Below are positions 15,760 to 23,934 of a DNA stretch of 32,238 nt, piece after piece; within the stretch, counting starts at the first letter, position 1, and every line of letters starts with the position of its first letter. The DNA is from an uncultured Formosa sp. (GTDB taxonomy: Bacteria; Bacteroidota; Bacteroidia; Flavobacteriales; Flavobacteriaceae). The stretch spans positions 1 through 32,238 of the forward strand of contig CABXZJ010000008.1 of NCBI GenBank assembly GCA_902516685.1, in the 5' to 3' direction. The translations under genes were made by a program, and so were the position numbers. The notes under the pieces are model-generated. The model had not been told where the DNA came from, did no database searches, and saw only the letters and a list, made by a program, of their open reading frames with translations.

Positions 15760-16397
15760 ATTCTGTTTTTCCATTTTAAATATAGTAACAGCGCAATGGG
15801 TGCTGCTAAGATTAAAACCATCCATATATGGTATTCCAACACCCATGGAGCCAAAATTAATACCATTAAATAACCACCAACAGCTCCTCCAAAATGGGCG
15901 TCATGTCCAATATTACCTGTTTTATTTTTCATACCATAAATTGAATAAAGCAAATAACCTACTCCAACGAAATAAGAAGGAATTGGTATAGGAATAAAAT
16001 AAATAAACATCTTCATTCCAGGACTTAATAAAATAGCGGCATAGACAATTCCAGTAACAGCACCACTAGCACCAACAGCATTATAATGGGGTTCATTCTT
16101 ATGAAAATAATATGATAATAAATTACCACATAATAAGGAAAAAATATAAATTAAATAAAAGTTTAAAACACCTAACTGAACTAACACAATGTTTGCAAAA
16201 AAATAGAATGTCAACATATTAAACAAGAGGTGTTGCCAATCAACATGTAAAAAACCTGAACTAAAAAAACGTATTTTCTCACCTCTTTTAATAGCCTTAA
16301 TGCTAAACTTATATTGCTGAAAAAAAGTGTAATCACGAAAACCACGCATTGACGCTAAAACATTAGCTGTAATGACAATAAGCATTTGCAGATTCAT
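15756..16397 (-). CDS. Rhomboid-family intramembrane serine protease
   Basis: The 213-aa integral membrane protein has about six hydrophobic helices. The rhomboid signature residues are visible: HVDWQHLLFNM (His51/His56, Asn60) in helix 2, the nucleophile Ser111 in the GASGAVTG motif of helix 4, and the partner His168 in HDAHFGGAVGG of helix 6. It should cleave transmembrane segments of substrate proteins inside the inner membrane; the substrate is unknown. The length is that of a minimal six-helix rhomboid. It is divergent from the acyltransferase gene (62 nt gap) and convergent with the redoxin gene, with overlapping stop codons. Confidence 0.93.
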   Translation of the reverse strand: MNLQMLIVITANVLASMRGFRDYTFFQQYKFSIKAIKRGEKIRFFSSGFLHVDWQHLLFNMLTFYFFANIVLVQLGVLNFYLIYIFSLLCGNLLSYYFHKNEPHYNAVGASGAVTGIVYAAILLSPGMKMFIYFIPIPIPSYFVGVGYLLYSIYGMKNKTGNIGHDAHFGGAVGGYLMVLILAPWVLEYHIWMVLILAAPIALLLYLKWKNRI

Positions 16398-16459
16398 ATT
16401 TATAAGAAACTAATTCAGTTAAATAAAGTATATTTACAAAGTAAATTTAAGCTCAATTT

Positions 16460-17332
16460 ATGCAATTATTTACCTACTTACTAATTTATCCTTTTTTATG
16501 GATAGTTTCACTTCTTCCATTTCGTATGTTATATGCGCTTTCAGATGGATTGTACATTCTATTTTACTACGTTTTTAGATATAGAAAAAAAACAGTTTTG
16601 GATAATTTAGAGTTAATTTTTCCAGAAAAAACTTCTAATGAACGTATACGTATATCAAAAGTTTTTTATCATCATTTGTGTGATATGATTCTAGAAGCTA
16701 TCAAATCAATGAATATAAGCTTAGAAGACATGAAAAAACGTTTTAAGTTTACAAATATTGAAGTTATAAAAGACTTTGAAAAACGTAACAAAAGTATTGT
16801 TTTAATGTGCGCACATTACGCAAGTTGGGAGTGGATTTTTATTCTTCAGGCCTATACTAACCATAAAACTTTTGCAATTTATAAAAGATTAAAAAATAAA
16901 TATTTTGATGCTTTAGTAAAAAAAATTAGAGCGCGTTATAATTCATACTTAATAACAACTAAGCAAACCATTCCTATTTTAACAGAAAATAAGAAGAATG
17001 GTCTTTTAACTATTAATGGATTTGCATCAGACCAGACGCCAAAGAAAAATAAAGCTTTTCATTGGAATAAATTCATGGGAGTTAAAGTTCCTATTCATAC
17101 TGGTGCTGAAATGCTTTCAAAAAAATTAGACTTACCTGTTGTGTTTTTCGCTGTAAAACGAGTTAAAAGAGGTCATTATGAAGCAACTTTTGAAACCTTA
17201 GCAGAGAATCCAAAGGATTATAAAGATTACGAAATCACGAATAAATTTTTGAAACTTGTAGAAAAACAAATTTATGATAAACCAGAGTACTATTTGTGGA
17301 CTCACAAACGCTGGAAATATCGTAAAGATTAA
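16460..17332 (+). CDS. LpxL/HtrB-like lysophospholipid (lipid A) acyltransferase
   Basis: The 290-aa product has one N-terminal membrane helix (FTYLLIYPFLWIVSLLP) and the acyltransferase HX4E motif at His119-Glu124 (HYASWE). The substrate-site region shows a SDQTPKK block, a GVKVPIHTGAEMLSKK segment, and the end YYLWTHKRWKYR typical of LpxL-like enzymes. It probably adds a secondary acyl chain to lipid A, or acylates an aminolipid as some Bacteroidota members do; the exact acceptor cannot be told. The location is the inner-membrane cytoplasmic face. Its stop codon overlaps that of the convergent glmM by 4 nt within an AAGCTT palindrome. Confidence 0.9.
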   Translation: MQLFTYLLIYPFLWIVSLLPFRMLYALSDGLYILFYYVFRYRKKTVLDNLELIFPEKTSNERIRISKVFYHHLCDMILEAIKSMNISLEDMKKRFKFTNIEVIKDFEKRNKSIVLMCAHYASWEWIFILQAYTNHKTFAIYKRLKNKYFDALVKKIRARYNSYLITTKQTIPILTENKKNGLLTINGFASDQTPKKNKAFHWNKFMGVKVPIHTGAEMLSKKLDLPVVFFAVKRVKRGHYEATFETLAENPKDYKDYEITNKFLKLVEKQIYDKPEYYLWTHKRWKYRKD

Positions 17333-18705
17333 GCTTTTAATTCTGTTATAAAACGGTTAGCTAAAACATCTGCCTCTTCTTGAGAAGTAGCTTCAGTATA
17401 TATTCTTATAATAGGCTCAGTATTACTTTTACGTAGATGGACCCATGAATCTTGGAAATCAATTTTTACTCCATCAATAGTATTCAAAGACTCATTTTCA
17501 TATTTTTTCTCAATTGTTGCCAATAATCCATCCAAATCAATATTAGAATTTAAATCAATTTTCTTTTTACTCATAAAATATAATGAGTAAGTTGATTTTA
17601 GAGAGCTAACGGAAATTTTCCTTTCAGCTAATAAACTCAAAAACAAAACAATTCCAACAATAGCATCTCGTCCATAATGTGAATCCGGCAGTATGATTCC
17701 ACCATTACCTTCACCTCCAATAATAGCATTAGTTTTTTTCATCATCTCAACTACGTTAACCTCGCCAACTGCACTTGAAGTATAAATACCTCCGTGCTTT
17801 TCTGTAACATCACGTAAGGCTCTTGTAGAGCTAAAATTACTAACTGTATTACCTTTTTTAATACTTAAAACATAATCAGCACATGCAACCAAGGTATACT
17901 CTTCCCCAAAAAGAATCCCATTTTCATCCATAAAAGCTAGACGATCAACATCAGGATCTACGGCAATTCCAAAATCAGCACCTGAACTAATTACTTTTTT
18001 AGATAAATCAGTTAAATTCTCTTTTAAAGGTTCTGGGTTATGAGGGAAGTGTCCATCAGGATTGCAGTGAAGTTTAATTGGCTCAACTCCTAAACGCTCA
18101 AGTAATAATGGGATAATAATACCACCTGTTGAATTTACTGCGTCAATTACAACTTTAAAATTACAACTACGAATAGCATCTAGATTAACAAAATCTAAAT
18201 CTAAAACAGAATCAATGTGTATATCAAAATATGCTTCATTTGAAGTAACATTACCAAGTTTATCAACTTCTGAAAAAAGTAAATTTTCTGAAATTGCTAA
18301 ATCCAGTACCCTTTTACTGTGCTTAGAATTTAAAAATTCTCCGTTAGAGTCTAATAATTTTAATGCATTCCATTGCTTAGGGTTATGACTTGCTGTGATG
18401 ATTACTCCTCCGTCAGCATGCTCCATCTGAACAGCTATTTCAACGGTTGGAGTAGTAGATAAATTAAGATTAATTACATCAATACCCATTGCTGTAAGTG
18501 TATTAATAACTAAATTTTGAATCATTTCACCTGAAATTCTAGCGTCTCTACCAATTACTACTCTGTAAACTGATTTTGAACGCTGCTCTTTAATCCAAGT
18601 CCCATATGCAGCAGAAAATTTAACTACATCAATTGGAGTTAGATTATTATTGGCATAACCTCCTATGGTACCACGAATCCCAGAAATTGATTTAATTAAA
18701 GTCAT
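17329..18705 (-). CDS. glmM: Phosphoglucosamine mutase
   Basis: The 458-aa alpha-D-phosphohexomutase interconverts glucosamine-6-P and glucosamine-1-P on the way to UDP-GlcNAc for peptidoglycan and lipid A. Visible features are SGIRGTIGG at the N-terminus, catalytic phospho-Ser106 in TASHNPKQWNALK, the magnesium loop DPDVDR (250-255), the sugar loop GEGNGG, and the phosphate loop RKSNTEPIIRIYTEA at the C-terminus. The TASHNPK and GEGNGG types fit Bacteroidota GlmM; a phosphomannomutase role is less likely but cannot be excluded from sequence alone. It is convergent with the acyltransferase gene, which feeds the same envelope pathway. Confidence 0.88.
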   Translation of the reverse strand: MTLIKSISGIRGTIGGYANNNLTPIDVVKFSAAYGTWIKEQRSKSVYRVVIGRDARISGEMIQNLVINTLTAMGIDVINLNLSTTPTVEIAVQMEHADGGVIITASHNPKQWNALKLLDSNGEFLNSKHSKRVLDLAISENLLFSEVDKLGNVTSNEAYFDIHIDSVLDLDFVNLDAIRSCNFKVVIDAVNSTGGIIIPLLLERLGVEPIKLHCNPDGHFPHNPEPLKENLTDLSKKVISSGADFGIAVDPDVDRLAFMDENGILFGEEYTLVACADYVLSIKKGNTVSNFSSTRALRDVTEKHGGIYTSSAVGEVNVVEMMKKTNAIIGGEGNGGIILPDSHYGRDAIVGIVLFLSLLAERKISVSSLKSTYSLYFMSKKKIDLNSNIDLDGLLATIEKKYENESLNTIDGVKIDFQDSWVHLRKSNTEPIIRIYTEATSQEEADVLANRFITELKA

Positions 18706-18762
18706 TATTAAAATTTATTCAAATATAAGATTAATGCTACTATCGAAAAAATTGATTCTTTG

Positions 18763-20868
18763 TTAGCTTATATAATTCCAAATATTCTTGTATTTGCCCA
18801 TTGCTATATATGTTTTGTTAATGGGCAAGTTATCCGAAAGTATTAGTTGAGGGTCTTTCTTTAGTAATACTTTTGCAGAATCTCGCGCCAGTATAAGTAT
18901 CTGTTTATCTTTTATAATGTTTGAGATTTTTAACTTTAAAACACCACTTTGTTGTGTACCCATCAAATCGCCTGGGCCTCGTAAACTTAAATCTACCTCA
19001 GAAATTTCAAATCCATCATTAGTTCGTACCATGGTCTCCATACGAGTTTTACCATTATTTCCAAGTTTATTTGTTGTCATTAAGATACAATAGCTTTGAT
19101 CAGCACCTCGCCCTACCCTACCTCTTAATTGATGTAATTGTGATAATCCAAAACGTTCAGCACTTTCAATAATCATTACCGATGCATTTGGCACATTAAC
19201 TCCAACTTCAATAACAGTAGTTGCAACCATAATGTGTGTTTCACCCCTTACAAAGCGTTGCATTTCATAATCCTTATCTGCTGATTTCATCTGACCATGC
19301 ACAATGGATATTTGATAGTCTGGAAGTGGAAATTCTCTTGAAATACTTTCATAACCATCCATTAAGTCTTTGAAATCTAACTTTTGACTTTCTTTTATCA
19401 ACGGATAAACGATATAGACTTGTCTACCTTTCTTTATTTCATTCTTTATGAAATGAAAAACATTTAATCGATTATTATCATAACGGTGTACAGTCTTTAT
19501 AGCTTTACGCCCTGGAGGTAATTCATCAATTGTTGAAATATCTAAATCTCCATAAACAGACATCGCTAATGTTCTTGGAATGGGAGTAGCTGTCATTACT
19601 AAAATATGCGGTGGTAAAGAGTTTTTATGCCAAAGTTTACTTCGCTGAGCAACTCCAAATCTGTGTTGTTCATCAATAATAGCTAATCCTAAATTTTTAA
19701 ATACCACCTTATCTTCTAAAACCGCATGTGTTCCTATTAAGATTTGTAAAGTACCGTCTTCTAGACTTGAATGTAATATTTTGCGTTCGGAAACTTTTGT
19801 AGAGCCTGTTAATAATCCAATTTTAACTCCGATAGATTTACAGAGCTTAAGAAGGCCTTCATGGTGTTGTATAGCTAAAATTTCAGTTGGCGCAACCATC
19901 GTAGCCTGAAATCCATTATCTATTGATATTAACATAGACATAAAAGCTACAATAGTCTTACCTGAGCCAACATCTCCTTGAAGTAGTCGGTTCATTTGTG
20001 CATTACTATGCATATCACCGCGTATCTCTTTTATGACTCGTTTTTGAGCATTGGTCAGTTCAAAAGAAAGATGATTATTGTAAAATTTATTGAAAAAAGT
20101 TCCTACGCTGTCAAAAACGAACCCTTTAATTTTAGATTTATGAACTAGATTCTTGTAAAGTAATTGTAATTGAATAAAAAATAATTCTTCATATTTTAAC
20201 CTAAATTGTGCTTTTGCTAAAAGATTTTGATTTTTGGGAAAATGAATGTTTAAAATTGCCTCACTTTTTGAAACTAATCCATGTTGATTCATTATAGAAA
20301 TTGAAAGGGATTCACTAAACTTTCCATTCAAATTTAGGAACAACTGCTCCATCAATTTACATATTACACGGTTAGAGATACCCCTATTGGTCAAAACTTC
20401 AGTTGATGGATAAATGGGTAAAATAGCTGTTCGTAGACTTTTTTCAAATTCAGATTTCAGTTCTATTTCTGGATGGGGCATAGAGAAATTACCATTGAAA
20501 AAATTAACTTTTCCAAAAATAACATAACTAGTATCAGTTTTTAAATTTTCACGAATCCATTTATGACCTCTAAACCAAACCAACTCAATTTTTCCTGTTG
20601 AATCGTTAAAATTGGCAACTAAACGTTTACCTCTTTTTTGAGTAATTTCCCTAAATCCACTAATTTTACCAATAATTTGAACCTCTGAACTATTGGGCTG
20701 TAAATTATTAATTTTATAAAACTGGGTACGATCAATATACCTATTTGGAAAAAAATGTAACAAGTCCTGGTATGATGTTATACCCAACTCGGAACGCAAT
20801 AAGTTAGCACGGTTAGGACCAACTCCTTTTAAATATTCAATAGGTGTTTGTAAAACAGCGTTAGACAT
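18763..20868 (-). CDS. recG: ATP-dependent DNA helicase RecG
   Basis: The 701-aa product carries the full RecG architecture. The N-terminal wedge/OB region (about 1-150) includes LKGVGPNRANLL and LHFFPNRYIDR. The SF2 motor has Walker A GDVGSGKT (298-305), an IIDEQHRFGVAQR DEAH-like box (DEQH at 399-402), TATPIPRT, and the RecG/Mfd TRG region VATTVIEVGVNVPNAS...QLRGRVGRG. It remodels stalled forks and reverses or resolves branched DNA. It is 5 nt downstream of a small membrane-protein gene and most likely co-transcribed with it. Nothing unusual was seen. Confidence 0.97.
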   Translation of the reverse strand: MSNAVLQTPIEYLKGVGPNRANLLRSELGITSYQDLLHFFPNRYIDRTQFYKINNLQPNSSEVQIIGKISGFREITQKRGKRLVANFNDSTGKIELVWFRGHKWIRENLKTDTSYVIFGKVNFFNGNFSMPHPEIELKSEFEKSLRTAILPIYPSTEVLTNRGISNRVICKLMEQLFLNLNGKFSESLSISIMNQHGLVSKSEAILNIHFPKNQNLLAKAQFRLKYEELFFIQLQLLYKNLVHKSKIKGFVFDSVGTFFNKFYNNHLSFELTNAQKRVIKEIRGDMHSNAQMNRLLQGDVGSGKTIVAFMSMLISIDNGFQATMVAPTEILAIQHHEGLLKLCKSIGVKIGLLTGSTKVSERKILHSSLEDGTLQILIGTHAVLEDKVVFKNLGLAIIDEQHRFGVAQRSKLWHKNSLPPHILVMTATPIPRTLAMSVYGDLDISTIDELPPGRKAIKTVHRYDNNRLNVFHFIKNEIKKGRQVYIVYPLIKESQKLDFKDLMDGYESISREFPLPDYQISIVHGQMKSADKDYEMQRFVRGETHIMVATTVIEVGVNVPNASVMIIESAERFGLSQLHQLRGRVGRGADQSYCILMTTNKLGNNGKTRMETMVRTNDGFEISEVDLSLRGPGDLMGTQQSGVLKLKISNIIKDKQILILARDSAKVLLKKDPQLILSDNLPINKTYIAMGKYKNIWNYIS

Positions 20869-20873
20869 AAAAC

Positions 20874-21392
20874 TTATTTCAAAAGAATTGAAGCTTCTTC
20901 TTTCAAAAATTTCAAAGCAATTTCAGTAGTAACTTTGCATTCAGAAAGGGCTGTTAACAATAATGGACGAATAGCTTCAGCTGTATCTGCATTATCATCA
21001 TTAAAATTCATGATAATTTGTAAACTATTGTTTTTTGCCGCAGATAACATACTCCAGCATGGGTCTGACACATAAATCTGTTGTGAAAGGTTATGTTCGT
21101 ATTCTTGTTCAATATTAGAGATTAGTAAATCTTTATATGAAGTTGGTTTATTTGAAATTGGAATTACACGTTTAAGCAGCTGATGTGGGGTAATTCTTTC
21201 TAAAAATAATGTCAAACGTTCATAGGCCTGTAAGCGAAGTGGTAAAACTTCTTTTTGAAGCGATTTCATTAAAATAAAATTTCTTCTTTTATTTTCATTA
21301 CGTGTATGTTCTCTAAAAAACAAAAATGCTATACCCCCTGTTACTAATGCTGGAATACAATAGATTAGTAATCCTAGAAATTGTTCTTCCAT
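20874..21392 (-). CDS. Small membrane-anchored protein upstream of recG
   Basis: I do not recognise a named function; it resembles a conserved, uncharacterised Flavobacteriia protein. The 172-aa product has one N-terminal transmembrane helix (FLGLLIYCIPALVTGGIAFLFF), then a basic stretch (EHTRNENKRRNF) and a soluble, mostly helical part starting LQKEVLPLRLQAYERLTLFLERITP. The topology is probably with the soluble domain in the cytoplasm. The gene starts a two-gene unit with recG (5 nt gap), so it may be translated together with it, though no repair motif is visible. Confidence 0.82.
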   Translation of the reverse strand: MEEQFLGLLIYCIPALVTGGIAFLFFREHTRNENKRRNFILMKSLQKEVLPLRLQAYERLTLFLERITPHQLLKRVIPISNKPTSYKDLLISNIEQEYEHNLSQQIYVSDPCWSMLSAAKNNSLQIIMNFNDDNADTAEAIRPLLLTALSECKVTTEIALKFLKEEASILLK

Positions 21393-21417
21393 TCTCTAAG
21401 TTATTGAATTAACTCAA

Positions 21418-21425
21418 CAAATTTA
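21418..21425 (-). promoter_or_regulatory. Possible -7 element for the membrane protein-recG unit
   Basis: TAAATTTG on the minus strand (21425-21418), a full TAnnTTTG match, lies 25 nt before the ATG at 21392. No convincing -33 TTG at the right distance, so tentative. Confidence 0.25.
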
Positions 21426-21535
21426 ATGATTTTAGATATAATAAATTCCATATTATAATTGTTTATAATTATTCGTTAAACTCATCTTGAAAACAAATTA
21501 CATTACTTAATTTTACTAATTGACAATTTCACATT

Positions 21536-23842
21536 TTGAAAGAATATCTGGAACAACTTAACGAGGCACAATTGGCTCCTACTATGCAAAAAGATGGGCC
21601 TATGATAGTAATTGCTGGAGCAGGTTCAGGAAAAACTCGTGTTCTTACTTATCGAATTGCATATTTAATGAGTAAAGATATTGATCCATTCAATATTTTA
21701 GCACTTACATTTACAAATAAGGCAGCTCGTGAGATGAAATCAAGAATTGCTGCTATAGTTGGAGATAGCGAGGCTAAGAACCTTTGGATGGGTACTTTTC
21801 ATTCTGTATTCGCTAAAATACTACGTTTTGAGGCTGAACGTTTAGGATATCCATCAAACTTCACTATTTACGATACTCAAGATTCACAACGCCTAATATC
21901 TTCAATTATAAAAGAATTGAATTTGGATAAGGATATATATAAATACAAACAGATTTACAGTCGGATTTCATCATATAAAAATAGCCTTATTACCGTAAGA
22001 TCATATTTCAAAAATTCAGATTTAATTGAAGCCGATAAAATGGCGAAAAGGCCAAAGTTAGGAGAAATATACAAGACTTATGTTGACAGATGTTTTAAAG
22101 CAGGAGTAATGGATTTCGATGATTTATTGCTTAAAACCAATGAGTTATTAACTCGATTCCCAGATGTATTAGCCAAATACCAACAACGTTTTCGATATAT
22201 TTTAGTTGACGAGTACCAAGATACAAATCACTCACAATATTTAATAGTGCGTGCACTTGCTGATCGTTTTCATAATATTTGTGTTGTTGGAGATGATGCT
22301 CAGAGTATTTACGCCTTTAGGGGGGCAAATATTAATAATATTTTAAATTTTCAACGAGATTATGAAGATGCCAAGTTATATAGGCTTGAACAAAATTATA
22401 GATCAACTAAAAATATTGTTAATGCTGCAAATTCTATTATTGATAAAAATAAAACTAAACTCGAAAAAATTGTTTGGACTGCAAATGAGGAAGGAAACAG
22501 AATTATTGTAAATAGATCTCTAACAGATGGTGACGAAGGTCGATATATTGCAAGCTCAATTTTTGAAAATAAGGAAAATAAACAGGCTGTAAATACTGAC
22601 TTTGCAGTTCTTTACAGAACAAATGCTCAATCAAGAGCTATCGAAGATGCATTTAGAAAGCGAGGCATAGACTATAGAATATTTGGTGGTTTATCTTTCT
22701 ACCAACGAAAAGAAATTAAAGATGTTTTATCATATCTGAGAATAGTCATTAATCCTTATGATGAAGAAGCGCTAAAAAGAATTATAAACTTCCCAGCTCG
22801 CGGGATTGGACAAACTACTATAGATAGATTAATAGTTAAAGCTAATTCATTAAGCATAACAATTTTTGAAATCTTAAAAAGAATTAATAGCGTTGAAATT
22901 AATCTCAATTCTGGTACCAGGTCAAAACTTTTGAATTTTTCTACAATGATTGAAAGTTTTCAAGTCATGAACGAAAAGGCTAATGCGTTTGAGTTGACAG
23001 AACATATATGCCGAGTAAGTGGGTTAATTAAAGAATTCAAAAAGGATGGAACTCCTGAGGGAATAACTCGAATGGAAAATGTTGAAGAATTATTAAACGG
23101 AATTAAAGATTTCGTTGATGGTCAAAAAGAATTAGCCGATTCAACAGGAAAATTAGCAGAGTTCTTAGAAGATGTAGCTCTTGCCACTGATCTTGATAAT
23201 GAAGATAGTAGTGATACTAAAAAAGTAGCATTAATGACTATTCACTTAGCTAAGGGCTTAGAGTTCCCTTATGTATATATTGTGGGATTAGAAGAAGATT
23301 TATTTCCAAGCGCAATGAGTATGAATACAAGAGATGAGCTTGAGGAAGAACGTCGATTATTTTATGTAGCAGTTACCAGAGCAAAAAAACAAGTTTATCT
23401 AACCTATGCACTTTCTAGATATCGTTGGGGAAAACTAATTGACTCAGAACCAAGTCGGTTTATTGAAGAAATCGATAGTAAATATTTGGATATCACTACT
23501 TCAAAAGAGGAAAAAAGATTTAACCCAATCTTAAGTTCTGATATATTTGGTGATGTAGAATCTACAACTATACGCTACAAAAAGCCACAATTCAAAAATT
23601 ATAAACAAAAACCCAATCTGCCCCACAAAAATCTTAAGAGAATAATCAAAACTTCTGAAAGAACTAACTTGTTTGACTCTAAACTAATCATTGGAAATAT
23701 TGTTAATCATCAACGCTTTGGAAATGGTGAGGTAGTAAAAATTGAAGGAAAAGGAGCAGATTTAAAAGCCGAAATTAAATTTAGTTCAGTGGGAGTTAAA
23801 AAACTATTATTACGTTTTGCTAAACTAGAAGTAATTTCGTAA
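21536..23842 (+). CDS. UvrD/PcrA-type SF1A DNA helicase
   Basis: The 768-aa 3'-5' helicase acts in nucleotide excision repair, replication restart and removal of RecA. Motifs in order: LNEAQ (Q-like, 8-12), Walker A GAGSGKT (28-34), TFTNKAAREMK, VDEYQDTN (motif II), VVGDDAQSIYAFRGA (III), LEQNYRST (IV), MTIHLAKGLEFPYVY (V) and EERRLFYVAVTRAKK (VI). The C-terminus has a Tudor-like RFGNGEVVKIEGKG segment as in PcrA. The start is TTG at 21536: an in-frame TGA lies at 21521-21523, and the next ATG (codon 17) would remove the LNEAQ motif, so TTG is the probable real start. No close neighbour is on the same strand upstream. It could be named uvrD or pcrA. Confidence 0.95.
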   Translation: MKEYLEQLNEAQLAPTMQKDGPMIVIAGAGSGKTRVLTYRIAYLMSKDIDPFNILALTFTNKAAREMKSRIAAIVGDSEAKNLWMGTFHSVFAKILRFEAERLGYPSNFTIYDTQDSQRLISSIIKELNLDKDIYKYKQIYSRISSYKNSLITVRSYFKNSDLIEADKMAKRPKLGEIYKTYVDRCFKAGVMDFDDLLLKTNELLTRFPDVLAKYQQRFRYILVDEYQDTNHSQYLIVRALADRFHNICVVGDDAQSIYAFRGANINNILNFQRDYEDAKLYRLEQNYRSTKNIVNAANSIIDKNKTKLEKIVWTANEEGNRIIVNRSLTDGDEGRYIASSIFENKENKQAVNTDFAVLYRTNAQSRAIEDAFRKRGIDYRIFGGLSFYQRKEIKDVLSYLRIVINPYDEEALKRIINFPARGIGQTTIDRLIVKANSLSITIFEILKRINSVEINLNSGTRSKLLNFSTMIESFQVMNEKANAFELTEHICRVSGLIKEFKKDGTPEGITRMENVEELLNGIKDFVDGQKELADSTGKLAEFLEDVALATDLDNEDSSDTKKVALMTIHLAKGLEFPYVYIVGLEEDLFPSAMSMNTRDELEEERRLFYVAVTRAKKQVYLTYALSRYRWGKLIDSEPSRFIEEIDSKYLDITTSKEEKRFNPILSSDIFGDVESTTIRYKKPQFKNYKQKPNLPHKNLKRIIKTSERTNLFDSKLIIGNIVNHQRFGNGEVVKIEGKGADLKAEIKFSSVGVKKLLLRFAKLEVIS

Positions 23843-23934
23843 AAATGAAACAGAAATTTATAAGCTAATGAGAAATGTCATTAAAGTTTATTATTTGAAG
23901 GTTATTATCATTATGGGCTCCCTGAAAAAAGTAT

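Noticed and set aside
15756..17332. Overlapping stop codons of convergent gene pairs (15756-15759 and 17329-17332)
   Set aside because: Simple gene packing in a compact genome; not evidence of a special mechanism.
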